From positions 111,392-175,391 of the forward strand of contig JALHNB010000005.1 of the NCBI GenBank assembly GCA_022843745.1: 64,000 bases of DNA. The letters are read 5' to 3'. The translations under genes and the position numbers were made by a program. The notes beneath the pieces were generated by a model that saw nothing but the letters and a program-made list of their open reading frames with translations, was not told the DNA's origin and made no database searches. The first letter of the stretch is position 1. Each line of letters opens with the position of its first letter. Below are positions 43,944 through 53,611 of this stretch, in pieces. Source of the stretch: Anaerolineae bacterium. GTDB lineage: Bacteria; Chloroflexota; Anaerolineae; Aggregatilineales; Phototrophicaceae.

Positions 43944-43989
43944 TACAGTTTATGTATTCGACAAGTTTTTTGAATTCACTGAAATGTTC

Positions 43990-43995
43990 TATAAT
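43990..43995 (+). promoter_or_regulatory. -10 box TATAAT
   Basis: TATAAT 45 bases before the orphan gene's ATG; TTGAAT upstream is only 14 bases away, so the -35 is uncertain. Confidence 0.45.
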
Positions 43996-44039
43996 TAAAA
44001 ATAGTTGTTTTTGCCACTTATATCCCTGTGGAGAATTCC

Positions 44040-45284
44040 ATGTCACCTCTTGAAGTTGTATTCGAAGTCCCGAAGCATATTCTAAGCGGCTTATTATCTG
44101 GGCAGCTAGAGCGAGTAGGTGGCGTTATTCGCAATAGTGCTACAAAGGAAGTTGTTGTCTGGCTACGTGATGCAAACGTTCTTGATAGTGTTGGAGGAAT
44201 TCTACCCACCCCACTTAACCTTATTCTCAATGCGGCTCGTGCTGCGCTTTCACTTTATGATGGACACCTAACACGCACCGCTATCGGTGAATTAAGTGAA
44301 CAAGTTGACCAACTCAGCCATCAGTTGAAGTGGGTTACAAGCATGAGTACATTTGTAGTAGGCGGACAAGTGTTGAATTTAGGGTTAACAGCAATTTCAC
44401 TTTACGCAACACTTCAAAAACTTAACCAACTTTCTGATGAAATCAGTCATTTGAGTGAGATGATCCGTGCTCAGTTTAATTGGGATCGCAATTTGCGCTT
44501 CAAGACTGCTTTACAGGCAGCCCGTGATGTATTTGAAACGGATGAGTCAAATTTTCGTAATAACGCGGTTCGCAGCGCAATTGATGGCCTCTATGAAGCG
44601 CGAGAAAATTTCCTAGATGATTATAATGAGACCATGAAACGCGGTGATCCAACGCTCGATAATTTGTTAATGGCAAAACATTATCTTATTCGCGCAATAT
44701 ATGCCGAGACCAGCCGTATTCGCTGTTACCTTGCTTCTGGTGAAATTGATATTGCGCGGCGTTACTTGAAGGAAGATCTGGTCATATTTAAGGAAGCCTC
44801 AACTCGTCTTGTCGATCAATTTATTGGCAAAAAACCAGCACTATATTTTTATAAGGACGTTGATGCCTCTGATTTAGATCGTTTTTTACAAATCCAGCGC
44901 TGGTTAAAATCCCCCGATGATGTTTCAGGGAAAGAGGCTCTCACATTATTTGATGTTATTAACCAACTACGTGGTGATTTCTGGAATCAAACTATTGTGC
45001 AAGAAGAATATGATAATCCTATCGGGCGTTTGATAAATCGACCCAGCAATACAGTCGCCACTCAAGTAAGCAAGATACCTCAACAGCTATCCAATGCCGA
45101 AATCATGATCGAAAACTATCAGCGCTTACTGGGTTTTGATCTTGAGCTGCGGTCTATACGTTTGTCACTTGATAACTTCACTTTCGATGAATGGAACAAA
45201 TACACATTAAAAGACGATCCTCAACAACATAGATTCGCAATGGTTATTGATCGCGATCAACTGGATCAGGTGCAAGCTAGTTAA
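44040..45284 (+). CDS. A+T-rich orphan with glycine-rich hydrophobic segment and coiled coil
   Basis: 414 residues from ATG 44040 with GTGGAG upstream. After an N-terminal amphipathic region, residues about 103-123 (MSTFVVGGQVLNLGLTAISL) form a hydrophobic, glycine-containing segment flanked on both sides by coiled-coil heptads (LSEQVDQLSHQLKWV; LQKLNQLSDEISHLSEMI). The remaining 260 residues are helical. Proteins with this GG.vLNLG hydrophobic-plus-coiled-coil layout occur in genomic islands of many bacteria, without known function. A+T content and codon use differ plainly from the neighbours, suggesting recent transfer. A membrane-perturbing toxin or defence effector is one idea, not shown. 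Confidence 0.7.
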   Translation: MSPLEVVFEVPKHILSGLLSGQLERVGGVIRNSATKEVVVWLRDANVLDSVGGILPTPLNLILNAARAALSLYDGHLTRTAIGELSEQVDQLSHQLKWVTSMSTFVVGGQVLNLGLTAISLYATLQKLNQLSDEISHLSEMIRAQFNWDRNLRFKTALQAARDVFETDESNFRNNAVRSAIDGLYEARENFLDDYNETMKRGDPTLDNLLMAKHYLIRAIYAETSRIRCYLASGEIDIARRYLKEDLVIFKEASTRLVDQFIGKKPALYFYKDVDASDLDRFLQIQRWLKSPDDVSGKEALTLFDVINQLRGDFWNQTIVQEEYDNPIGRLINRPSNTVATQVSKIPQQLSNAEIMIENYQRLLGFDLELRSIRLSLDNFTFDEWNKYTLKDDPQQHRFAMVIDRDQLDQVQAS

Positions 45285-45308
45285 GGCTAAAGCTCAAAGG
45301 GTGTATAT

Positions 45309-45764
45309 ATGTCCAAACTGCACTTTACCACAACTATCAATCGTCCGGTTGATGTGGTGTTTAGCCTGATTGCCGATTTGCCCAACTACAGTCAATGGCT
45401 GTCGCCCTCAAATCTGTTCGCCCAGACGATGCAGATTTCCGATAATCCCATCAAACTAGGATCAACCTATCTGGACAAAGGACAAGCCAGCACCATGCAG
45501 GGCAAAATCACCGAATTTCAGCCGCCGACTCGTCTCACGTTTTTTCAAACGACGCAGTTCAAAATTCTGATATTTCCGGCTGGGCTGGATATTCAAATTC
45601 AGTATGTGCTGGAAAGAATCGAAAATGGTACGCGCGTCAATCGAAACACGACAGTCGATGCCAAAGGGGTCGCCCGCCTCGCACAGCCCGTTCTCATCAA
45701 GTCGATTAAAGCGGAAAATGAGCGCATTCTGGCGACTATGAAAGCCTATCTTGAGACGCAATAA
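45309..45764 (+). CDS. SRPBCC family protein
   Basis: 151 residues with the START/polyketide-cyclase-like fold: opening FTTTINRPVDVVFSLIADLP, then YSQWLSPS and a long C-terminal helix (IKAENERILATMKAYL). Such proteins bind a hydrophobic ligand in a deep cavity, or act as cyclases/chaperones. It follows the orphan gene by 24 bases with AAAGGG upstream, but its base composition is like the host's. No specific role is evident. Confidence 0.85.
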   Translation: MSKLHFTTTINRPVDVVFSLIADLPNYSQWLSPSNLFAQTMQISDNPIKLGSTYLDKGQASTMQGKITEFQPPTRLTFFQTTQFKILIFPAGLDIQIQYVLERIENGTRVNRNTTVDAKGVARLAQPVLIKSIKAENERILATMKAYLETQ

Positions 45765-45781
45765 TCTAGGGCTTAGAGAAT

Positions 45782-47056
45782 TTATACGCTAATGTTGGAA
45801 GCCAACCGCGCGAGGTAAGTCTGGCCTTCGAAAATTTTGCGCGTTGCCTGTGCCTCGGCAAGTGCGGCTTCGCTCAACAGGCCGTAACGTTCGCGGGCAG
45901 CGGCAGCCATCCGCAGCGACCCTGCTACGACGATGAATTCCTCCGGCGCAGTGTAAGCCTGTTCCAGCGCATCCTCTAAATTCGGAATAATCTCGACCTT
46001 AGCATATTGAAATGAGGCCTGCTGGGGGAGCGTTTCCGGCTGGTTCGCCCGATGTCCTGGCGCGCGGGTGAGGACAATCTGAAATTGCGGCGAGTCGAAG
46101 GATGACAAATATTCGTGCGCCAATTTATCTTGTAGCATTCCGGCGATCATCCGCACGGGCTTCGATTCCCCGGCGAGTCGATCAATTTCATGACGCAAAT
46201 AACGCCCCGCCGCTGGCGTATGCCCGCCGTCGATCAAAATAGTGCGTGTGCCGATTGTGATCGGCTCGAGTCGCCCCGGCAGGCCATCGAGCGTGAATCC
46301 CACTTTGGAAACCCGATCAGGAATGACACCGCGCTCGTGTAAATTTTGCCACGCAGCCAGCGCTAAAGAATTTTCCTGATTTTGATCGTCGATCTGCTCA
46401 AGCCGCGCGTGTTTGATTTCAGCTTCATGGCGTAATACACTATGTACTTCTTCGACTTGTTGGACGGATAAAGCATAGCCTTTTGGCTGAATGATGCCAG
46501 CTTTGTGCCACGCGATAGACTCCAACGAGCCGCCAAGCATCGCCATGTGTTCAGTTTCGATGCGTGTAAAAACAGCCAAAGAATTTTGAACCACATTCAC
46601 CGCGTCAAATCGCCCACCCAGCCCGATTTCCAGCACCAGAATATCTGGCTTTTGCCGCGCGAACCACCAGAAGGCCAGTGCGGTTGCCTGTTCAAAAGTG
46701 CTGTAAAGATGGTTAAAATGACGAGCCGCTTTGCGCACTGCCTGCACACCCTCAACAAAATCTGTTTCGGAGATCATGCTGTCGTTAAAGACAAAGCGTT
46801 CGCGAAAACTGTGCAGGTGAGGGCTGGTGTAGAGGCCAACGTTTAAACCATTGGTGCGCAGCAGTTGGGCGATCTGATGACAGATTGTGCCTTTACCACT
46901 TGAACCCGCTACCACAACAGCCGGGATACCCTGATGAGGACTGCCGAGTGCTTCCAGTAAATCCGTCATTGAGCGCAGCGATTGGGGATAATCACCCGCG
47001 CGAATAGGCTGGCATAGGGTACTCAAAGCATCGAGATACAGGGTGGATAGGTTCAT
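45782..47056 (-). CDS. folC: Folylpolyglutamate synthase/dihydrofolate synthase
   Basis: 424 residues of the Mur-ligase-like FolC family, which adds glutamate to folates (and may make dihydrofolate). The ATP loop reads GSSGKGT (51-57), where most FolC have GTNGKGS. Other marks are TSPHLHSFRERF, LEIGLGGRFDAVNVV, TRIETEHMAMLGGSLESIAW with KAGII (the carbamylated Lys region), and a C-terminal domain starting at LPGRLEPI and containing LIDGGHTPAAG. Length is normal. Divergent from the CNNM/CorC gene. Confidence 0.9.
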   Translation of the reverse strand: MNLSTLYLDALSTLCQPIRAGDYPQSLRSMTDLLEALGSPHQGIPAVVVAGSSGKGTICHQIAQLLRTNGLNVGLYTSPHLHSFRERFVFNDSMISETDFVEGVQAVRKAARHFNHLYSTFEQATALAFWWFARQKPDILVLEIGLGGRFDAVNVVQNSLAVFTRIETEHMAMLGGSLESIAWHKAGIIQPKGYALSVQQVEEVHSVLRHEAEIKHARLEQIDDQNQENSLALAAWQNLHERGVIPDRVSKVGFTLDGLPGRLEPITIGTRTILIDGGHTPAAGRYLRHEIDRLAGESKPVRMIAGMLQDKLAHEYLSSFDSPQFQIVLTRAPGHRANQPETLPQQASFQYAKVEIIPNLEDALEQAYTAPEEFIVVAGSLRMAAAARERYGLLSEAALAEAQATRKIFEGQTYLARLASNISV

Positions 47057-47146
47057 CAGTGTATCAAGTCAATCTGTAAGATACTGGGAGAGTAGAATTT
47101 TCGCCCAACTTTAACTTAATCTTAACGCCTGAAAATCGCAATAACC

Positions 47147-47176
47147 TTGCATACCATCCTCTAACTATAGTATACT
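47147..47176 (+). promoter_or_regulatory. Promoter of the CNNM-cdd-recO operon
   Basis: TTGCAT (47147-47152) and TATACT (47171-47176) with an 18-bp spacer, about 170 bases before the CNNM start, implying a long leader. TTAAC-type direct repeats (47111 and 47122, 11 bp apart) lie upstream and could bind an OmpR/PhoB-type regulator. Confidence 0.55.
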
Positions 47177-47349
47177 GTTTATCATCAGTATCTTAATGCT
47201 GCAAGATTGTGTCCGAAGACCCAGACCACCCTCCTTCTTATAGACAGATATATACAAACTGTCAAACGATCCGGCTTCGAGAAATTAAACGAAGTGACGG
47301 CGTTTTGTGCTTCCTGGTGGCTGGACTAAGAAAAGGATTGTAAACGAAA

Positions 47350-48699
47350 TTGGACGACGACGCTTTATCGAGCGTGCTGGTTCTGCTGTTACTCATTTTA
47401 CTCAAGGCGATCATTGTCCTGGCTTATACAGCCCTGACCAATATCCGCCAACCCATTTTTAAAGAACAGGCTGAAGCAGGCAACCCAAAGGCAAAGCGTG
47501 TTCTCAGCCTCAACGAGAACTTCACGCGGCTTACCATCACCTATCAGTTAAGCATGTTGTTGATTCACGTTGCCATCGCGGCGATTGTGACTCTGGATGT
47601 GTCTGAACCTTTTGTCATTGCGAATGCGGGAACAGCCCCTGCCTTAATATACGCAGCGGTGCTGGCTGTGACGATCATTGTCGTCCTGCTGCTGGGCGAT
47701 ATTTTGCCAGAGTCGCTGGGAAGTGCCTACGCCGACAGCCTCGCACCACTGGGGGCGTACCCTATCGCGCTGCTCATGCTGGTGTTGAAGCCGATAATTT
47801 CGGTTATGACCGCGCTTGGCAAGCTTTTCGCGCAGATGTTTGGCAGCAAGGACATGGCGGCGGCTGTGACCGAAGAAGAGATCATGACGCTGGTTGATGC
47901 CGGGCAAAAAGAAGGCACGATTGAGCATGAAGAAAAAGAGATGATTTTCTCCGTGCTGCAATTTGGCGAACTTCTTGCCTACGAAATCATGATCCCGCGC
48001 ATGGATGTGGTGGCGTTGGACATTGACACGCCGTTTGAAGAAGCGCTGGCAAAATTCATCGAAACCGGACACTCACGCATTCCGGTTTATCGCGACAATA
48101 TCGACAATATCGAAGGCTTGCTCTACGCCAAAGACCTTCTGACACTGTGGCACAACGGCACGCCAAAGCCAAAGTCGATCCGCGACCTGATGCGGAAAGC
48201 GCATTTCGTGCCGGAGAGCAAACGTGCCGATTTACTCCTACAGGATATGCAAGCCAGCAAAGTTCACATGGCGATTGTCGTGGATGAATATGGTGGGACG
48301 GCTGGCCTGCTGACGATTGAAGACCTGATCGAAGAAATCGTCGGCGATATCCAGGACGAATATGACCTGCACGAAGAAGCCGAATATTCGCAGCAAGGCC
48401 CTGGCGAATACATGATTGACGGCGGCATGAACCTGAGTGATGTCAATGAATTACTCGAAATCCAACTGCCTACCGAGGACAGCAGCACGCTTGGCGGTTA
48501 TATCTACAGTAAGCTGGGGCGGGTGCCGACGGTGGGCGAGGTGATTGATGATGACGAACACAACCTCATGATTCGTATCGAGTCTGTTGATGGGCGGCGT
48601 ATTCGCAAAGTTCACGTTATGATTAAGCCCGAACTGGAAGAAAAATCGCCGGAAGAAGATCGCGCTACTCAACCAGAAGAGGTCAGCGACAAAGTGTGA
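47350..48699 (+). CDS. CNNM/CorC (hemolysin-like) transporter-associated protein
   Basis: 449 residues: DUF21/CNNM membrane domain with four hydrophobic segments (about 8-30, 60-80, 95-117, 128-160), a CBS pair (from YEIMIPRMDVVALDIDT to VVDEYGGTAGLLTIEDL) and a C-terminal CorC_HlyC domain (MIDGGMNLSDVNELL). The acidic helix and IMIPRMD linker are the family's hallmark. Relatives take part in Mg2+/Co2+ efflux. TTG start; AAAGGA is about 12 bases upstream. It overlaps cdd by four bases (GTGA). Confidence 0.9.
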   Translation: MDDDALSSVLVLLLLILLKAIIVLAYTALTNIRQPIFKEQAEAGNPKAKRVLSLNENFTRLTITYQLSMLLIHVAIAAIVTLDVSEPFVIANAGTAPALIYAAVLAVTIIVVLLLGDILPESLGSAYADSLAPLGAYPIALLMLVLKPIISVMTALGKLFAQMFGSKDMAAAVTEEEIMTLVDAGQKEGTIEHEEKEMIFSVLQFGELLAYEIMIPRMDVVALDIDTPFEEALAKFIETGHSRIPVYRDNIDNIEGLLYAKDLLTLWHNGTPKPKSIRDLMRKAHFVPESKRADLLLQDMQASKVHMAIVVDEYGGTAGLLTIEDLIEEIVGDIQDEYDLHEEAEYSQQGPGEYMIDGGMNLSDVNELLEIQLPTEDSSTLGGYIYSKLGRVPTVGEVIDDDEHNLMIRIESVDGRRIRKVHVMIKPELEEKSPEEDRATQPEEVSDKV

Positions 48700-49109
48700 C
48701 GACAACATTACCGATCACCGATGTGAAAACGCTCGTTGAGACAGCCATAAAAGCCGCGCACCATGCCTATGTCCCCTATTCGCATTATCGTGTGGGGGCG
48801 GCTTTGCGCACGGTTGATGGCACAATTTATGGTGGCTGTAACGTCGAAAATGCAGCCTATCCAGCGACTATTTGCGCCGAGCGTACCGCATTGGTGAAAG
48901 CCGTCAGCGAAGGACAGCGCCAATTTGAGGCGATAGTCGTCGTGACGCGCAACGGTGGTTTTCCTTGCGGAACCTGCCGCCAGATGCTCTACGAATTTTC
49001 CCCCCATCTGCGCGTTATCATCGCTGATCTGAGTGGTAAAATCCTTCATGATGAGCGCCTGTCCGATTTGCTGCCATATGGCTTTGGCCCATCTGAATTG
49101 AGCAAATAA
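48696..49109 (+). CDS. cdd: Cytidine deaminase
   Basis: A 137-residue tetrameric-type cytidine deaminase converting cytidine/deoxycytidine to uridine forms. Zinc ligands and proton shuttle are Cys60 and Glu62 in ICAERTA, and Cys91 and Cys94 in PCGTCRQ. The nucleoside-binding YVPYSHYRVGAAL and GCNVENAAYP motifs are intact. GTG start overlapping the previous stop (GTGA), so translation is coupled. The placement with recO is common in many bacteria. Confidence 0.95.
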   Translation: MTTTLPITDVKTLVETAIKAAHHAYVPYSHYRVGAALRTVDGTIYGGCNVENAAYPATICAERTALVKAVSEGQRQFEAIVVVTRNGGFPCGTCRQMLYEFSPHLRVIIADLSGKILHDERLSDLLPYGFGPSELSK

Positions 49110-49112
49110 GCC

Positions 49113-49880
49113 GTGCCGCGCCAGGAACATTCCTTCCGAACCGAAGCGATTATCGTGAAGCGTCGCGATTTTGGCGAAGCGGATCGCCTGTTGACGATTA
49201 TCACGCCGACACATGGCAAGCTGGATGTGATCGCCAAAGGTGCGCGTAAAGCGACCAGCACCAAAACCGGACATGTCGAATTATTCACCCGCGCCGACAT
49301 GCTGATTCATACCGGGCGGGATTTGGGTATCGCGGTACAGGCCGAAATGATCGCGCCCTATCTCGAACTGCGCGAAGATTTGCAGCGTGGCGCTTACGCC
49401 AGCTATGTCGCCGAACTGCTGGATCGCTTCACTGCCGAGGGTATGGACGACATGGCGAGTGTTTTCCAGCTTGTTGATGAGACTCTGAATCGTCTGTGTA
49501 CCGACGATGATCCCCGACTGGCTGTCCGCTATTATGAGATTCGCCTGCTCGATCTGGTAGGCTTCCGCCCCGAACTGAATGAGTGCGTCATCAGCCGCGA
49601 GAAAATTGAGCCAGAAGATCAATATTTTAGCTATGCGGGTGGCGGTGTTGTCCGGCCTTCGTATGCCGAGCAGACCATCGCCCTTGCCCCCATTTCGATG
49701 GTGACGCTCAAAGTGATGCGCCATATGCAGCGCAGTCCTTATAGCCACGTAAAAACGCTGGCAATTTCACCAAAACTGCACGATGATATTGAACGCATAT
49801 TGCTCGGATACATCACCTATGTCCTCGAACGCAAACTGCAAAGTGTAGACTTCATCCGCCGCATTCGCCGTCAATATTAG
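49113..49880 (+). CDS. recO: DNA repair protein RecO
   Basis: 255 residues. The N-terminal OB fold (TEAIIVKRRDFGEADRLLTI then ITPTHGKLDVIAKGARK) is followed by a helical domain. RecO loads RecA onto SSB-covered gaps with RecR. The four-cysteine zinc ribbon found in many RecO proteins is not complete: only the first Cys in LNECVISREK remains and GGGVVRPSYAEQ has none, so this RecO probably lacks zinc, as some others do. GTG start, four bases after cdd. Its 3' end is tandemly duplicated. Confidence 0.93.
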   Translation: MPRQEHSFRTEAIIVKRRDFGEADRLLTIITPTHGKLDVIAKGARKATSTKTGHVELFTRADMLIHTGRDLGIAVQAEMIAPYLELREDLQRGAYASYVAELLDRFTAEGMDDMASVFQLVDETLNRLCTDDDPRLAVRYYEIRLLDLVGFRPELNECVISREKIEPEDQYFSYAGGGVVRPSYAEQTIALAPISMVTLKVMRHMQRSPYSHVKTLAISPKLHDDIERILLGYITYVLERKLQSVDFIRRIRRQY

Positions 49881-49920
49881 CCTGCTTACGCCGCATTCGT
49901 CGCCAATATTAACCTGCTTA
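49857..49920. repeat. 32-bp tandem duplication of the recO tail
   Basis: CGCCGCATTCGCCGTCAATA plus 12 bases (49857-49888, including the recO TAG) is followed directly by a copy at 49889-49920 with three mismatches; the stop becomes TAA. Confidence 0.95.
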
Positions 49921-50022
49921 AACAAAACAATATCGTTATTGTACGTTGTGGATAATGCTTTTTATGAATCGCGTGATAGACTAATACACTTAAGAATATT
50001 GTTTCTTTTTTTGAGGTAGAGC

Positions 50023-52734
50023 GTGGCTGATACGCTTGATCGTGTCATCTTTGGCAAATCTGACCAACCCCTGGTGATGACCGATAATCTCACGGCGGAA
50101 GATTTGACGCTGTGGCGCAGCCTGGTCACGCTGGAGCCGATGAATCCACCACTGGAGTCCGAGGCCGTAGGGATATTCACTGGGCCGGGGCGCAATTTCA
50201 TCCTGGCACGGGCGCATAACCAGGACGATGCTCCCGATTCAGCCGTCTACGAATACATTCTGCTGCCGCGTAAACTCGCTCAATCGGCGGCAGGCAAGCT
50301 TGAACCCCTCCTGTCATTGGTCGCAGCACCCAACTCCCTTCAGGTCGAATCTGCGGATAGTTTTGTGGATATGCCTCCGCTTTTGCCGCTGTCGTTAGAG
50401 GAACGGATCGCGCGTTTTCAGGTGTTGTTGAGCGATTATGCCCAGGGTAAATTTTCTGTGGTATTGTCGCTGCTCGGCGCTGCCCTTGATGAACGGCGTT
50501 TACTGCTGCGGGCGTTTACGGGTGATTGGCGCTCCCGAGTCGCTTTGGTGCAGGGACTTATGGCTTTGTTGCCTGCTGCTGCCCGGCCTGAAATTACTTT
50601 CTCAACGCACACACTTGACCCGAATCCTGCCCACACGCGCGTGATTTTTTCCGACACTGATGGAGAAACGGTGCGCCATGTGGCGGATTGGTCAACAAAC
50701 TCGTTCCCTGAAAACCTGGAATTTCCTTATATGGCAATGCTGGCGAAGTTGTGGCGGGGGCGTGAGACAGATTTTATTCAAGCGCTGGCGGAAATCGAAC
50801 CGTTAGCGGATGCGCTGTTACCTGGCACAGATTTGAAAGAGGGCTTAAGCAAGGTGGCCGAGCAAGTCGAACTCAATAATCGCGTTCTGGCTGGGGAAGA
50901 AGTGCCATCTGCCACGCTCAAACAGGCGTTGACAAGTAATGCTCCAATTTCGCCGGATTTGCGCCGCCTCTACACCGAGCATTTGCTCCGACAAGCGCTC
51001 GACGCGCGTGATACCGAGGCCGCGCTCATCGTTTCACTGGAGATGGATGCAGACCCGGTACTCGACGAGAGTCTGAACCAGATATTGACCGAAGCGCTTG
51101 AAACGCAGCCCGATTCAGTCTACGTTTTTATCCGAACCCGGCTCAACGACGCGATGGAAACCGACCCCCGCTGGCTGGAACGCTTGAAATCGGCGGCGTT
51201 GCATTCACTCAGAGTGGCAATCAATGACGCGGATACCGAAACGATTGTCAATTGGCTCAAGTTGATTTCTCGCGAACCGGCAGCTTATCAACTCAGCGAA
51301 GTGCTGCACGAGGGTATTTTGTCATCACAGGCACGGGCGCATCAGGACAGCGAGCTGGCGCGTCAACTGCTTTTGTTATCCGTGAAGCGCGACCCAAACA
51401 CGCTGGATACCCTGCTCAATGACTCTGAGCTGTTGGCAGTCATGCCCGATAATATGGGGAAGGTGCTGCGCGATCATGCCGGACAGCCGCTACTCACGTT
51501 TCAGCAGCGTGGGCCGGAAATGTTTCTCGTCGCGATGGCACGGTCAGCACGCCTCGGTGTAGCGGCGCACTTTACGCCGGAAATCATCGAGCAAATCTGG
51601 AAATTGTACCTGGCGGGTCAGAATTTCAATCTGCCCGAACATTACCGCCCTGAAAGCATTATTCAGCAGTGGGCAAGCCGGGGCGCGGAATGGTTGGGAG
51701 TGGACGCGCTGGAGAATATTTTACGCCTGATGCTGGCGGATGGCCGCGACGAGTTGTTTTATCAGCTTGCCGATCATCTGGCAGAGCATGATATGCTGGT
51801 TTCGCTGCTGGCGACGGTTCTCCACAACAGCCAACGCGGTGTCAACGATTTGCTGCTGCTTGTCAGCCACATCACGTCGGCGGGTGAAATTACCCTGCAA
51901 CAAGCCGCCGATACCTATATCGAACTGCTCAATTTGCGTGAATGGCGACAGGCCGCGATGCCATTGACTGAGCAGCTTTCCCGCTTGATTCAGCAGCATC
52001 CTGATCTGGACATCGCACAGCCCACGGTTTGGAATTTGCTGGATGTGGCTGCGAAGTCGAAGTCTGAAATGGTCGCGCGAGTCGCAGCCAGGCAGTTGTT
52101 TAATGATATTGATCAGAATACGGATGATGAAGCCGAATTGATCGAACTGATGGCGCGGCTGTTCGATCAATTGCAATGGAGTGGCAGTGTGCGCCAGTAT
52201 GTCCTGAATTGGTGGCGCGATTATGTTCGTCGTCAACCGGTTCTCCGATTGGGACGCATCGACAAACCGCTCGAAGGCAAACGTGCGCTTGAAGAATTTC
52301 ACAATATTCTGGAAACGACTCTGGCTTTTCGCCGAATGCTGGGTAAGCGTTCGTTGCAGGACTTTGCAAAAGCACTGGATACGGCTTTTTCGGTATTGGA
52401 AGACCTCGCTGAGTCATTCGATCCTTCCCCCAAACGTGCGCTGAATTTTGATGAGGGGACAATCCGCGCGGAATTAAACGCCCGCACAACCGAGCTTTCC
52501 GACCAGGAGCGTCAAATCCTGGCGAAAAATTTTAAAGAACTGGCGCAGCTTATCGGGGATATGGGCGATCATCGTAGCAAAGCTAACCTGATGCGCCGGG
52601 GCGAAAATATTGATCGCCAACTGATGACAGGTGAGCAGGCGCCTGCCAGCGCTGTTGACGCGATGAAATGGATGTCCGGCTATCTCGATGGTGTGCAGGA
52701 CAAATCTGATGACGAAGACGACAAGAAAAATTGA
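50023..52734 (+). CDS. Large helical protein resembling GTPase-associated protein 1
   Basis: 903 residues, cytoplasmic. The first 260 residues recall the GAP1-N/GAP1-M modules of proteins linked to NTPase-based conflict systems: an opening of the form IFGKSDQ..LVMTDNLTAED, then ILARAHNQDD, YEYILLPRKL, and the middle-domain pattern GLMALLPAAARPEITFSTHT. The remaining 640 residues are a long alpha-solenoid with no catalytic motif. The C-terminus is strongly acidic/basic (DKSDDEDDKKN). No GTPase or EACC-type partner is adjacent. GTG start. The family assignment rests on my reading of the pattern only. Confidence 0.6.
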   Translation: MADTLDRVIFGKSDQPLVMTDNLTAEDLTLWRSLVTLEPMNPPLESEAVGIFTGPGRNFILARAHNQDDAPDSAVYEYILLPRKLAQSAAGKLEPLLSLVAAPNSLQVESADSFVDMPPLLPLSLEERIARFQVLLSDYAQGKFSVVLSLLGAALDERRLLLRAFTGDWRSRVALVQGLMALLPAAARPEITFSTHTLDPNPAHTRVIFSDTDGETVRHVADWSTNSFPENLEFPYMAMLAKLWRGRETDFIQALAEIEPLADALLPGTDLKEGLSKVAEQVELNNRVLAGEEVPSATLKQALTSNAPISPDLRRLYTEHLLRQALDARDTEAALIVSLEMDADPVLDESLNQILTEALETQPDSVYVFIRTRLNDAMETDPRWLERLKSAALHSLRVAINDADTETIVNWLKLISREPAAYQLSEVLHEGILSSQARAHQDSELARQLLLLSVKRDPNTLDTLLNDSELLAVMPDNMGKVLRDHAGQPLLTFQQRGPEMFLVAMARSARLGVAAHFTPEIIEQIWKLYLAGQNFNLPEHYRPESIIQQWASRGAEWLGVDALENILRLMLADGRDELFYQLADHLAEHDMLVSLLATVLHNSQRGVNDLLLLVSHITSAGEITLQQAADTYIELLNLREWRQAAMPLTEQLSRLIQQHPDLDIAQPTVWNLLDVAAKSKSEMVARVAARQLFNDIDQNTDDEAELIELMARLFDQLQWSGSVRQYVLNWWRDYVRRQPVLRLGRIDKPLEGKRALEEFHNILETTLAFRRMLGKRSLQDFAKALDTAFSVLEDLAESFDPSPKRALNFDEGTIRAELNARTTELSDQERQILAKNFKELAQLIGDMGDHRSKANLMRRGENIDRQLMTGEQAPASAVDAMKWMSGYLDGVQDKSDDEDDKKN

Positions 52735-52777
52735 GCCGTAATCTGAAACTCGAAGCCCCTACCGGTTAGCACCCTAT

Positions 52778-53578
52778 TCACTCGTTAATTTTCTCCGCCA
52801 AGTTCACCAGATGATCCTCTTCTTCGCGGATACCCTCGTTTAAACGTGCCGCCGCTTGCAATGGAATCCATGCCTGTACCTCATCACGCGCCAATGGCTG
52901 AATCTGGGCATATCTTCGGAGATAGGCCGTATAAAAAATTCGGCGAAAGATCGTGAAAATGGTGTGGTCAGCCGCGCTCAAATTGGAAGGCAGCGCGGAT
53001 TGGGTCAGCAGAAGGGTTGTTCGGGCAATATCGGCAGTTGGATTGCCCCGGTTAGAATCCGTCCAGTCAATCACCATCAAGCCATGTGGTGACATCAGGA
53101 CATTATCGGGGTGAAAATCGCCATGACAAATGCTGTTACCCTCCGGCAGTGTCTCCAGTCGCTTGCACAGCCGTTTTTTGACCGTATCGCTTAATCGCGG
53201 TGCTTGCAGGATTCGGCGCTCAATCCGTTCACGTTGAGAGGGCAATGCTGGTGCGCTGCGCTGGTGCATGGCGGCGTGAACTTCCGCGAACTGCCGCGCA
53301 AAATGGATGATTAACCAGGGCTGCTTTTGCATCTGCTTGAGCATCGACACGCCCTGGACATATTCGTAAAGGATACCGCGTCGCCCGTTCACTTCCACAA
53401 CGCCACCAAATGCAGGCGCGTTTATGTCCGCCTCCGTGACGATTTGTGCGATGCGGGCTTCATAATCGACATTTTCAGGCGGTATTTCGGCGCGAAACAG
53501 CTTAAGAACCTGATGATCGCCCCAGGTATAAATTTCGGCGGTTCGCCCTTCGCCGATTCGCGCACCAATCGAGGTCAT
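52778..53578 (-). CDS. Aminoglycoside phosphotransferase-like kinase
   Basis: 266 residues of the APH/choline kinase-like fold. Glycine loop IGEGRTAEIYTW with the ATP Lys in QVLKLF, catalytic loop ICHGDFHPDNVL (Asp as base), and metal loop MVIDWTDSNRGNP. All catalytic residues are present. The family phosphorylates antibiotics, sugars or small alcohols; resistance cannot be assumed from sequence. It is followed on the minus strand by no close partner and is convergent with the 903-residue gene. Confidence 0.9.
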   Translation of the reverse strand: MTSIGARIGEGRTAEIYTWGDHQVLKLFRAEIPPENVDYEARIAQIVTEADINAPAFGGVVEVNGRRGILYEYVQGVSMLKQMQKQPWLIIHFARQFAEVHAAMHQRSAPALPSQRERIERRILQAPRLSDTVKKRLCKRLETLPEGNSICHGDFHPDNVLMSPHGLMVIDWTDSNRGNPTADIARTTLLLTQSALPSNLSAADHTIFTIFRRIFYTAYLRRYAQIQPLARDEVQAWIPLQAAARLNEGIREEEDHLVNLAEKINE

Positions 53579-53611
53579 TACTAAACCTGAAAAGCCTATC
53601 CCAAACTCTGT

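Noticed and set aside
47111-47127. Pho-box-like TTAAC direct repeats upstream of the CNNM operon
   Set aside because: Only two short A+T-rich boxes; too weak to claim a phosphate regulon site without conservation data.
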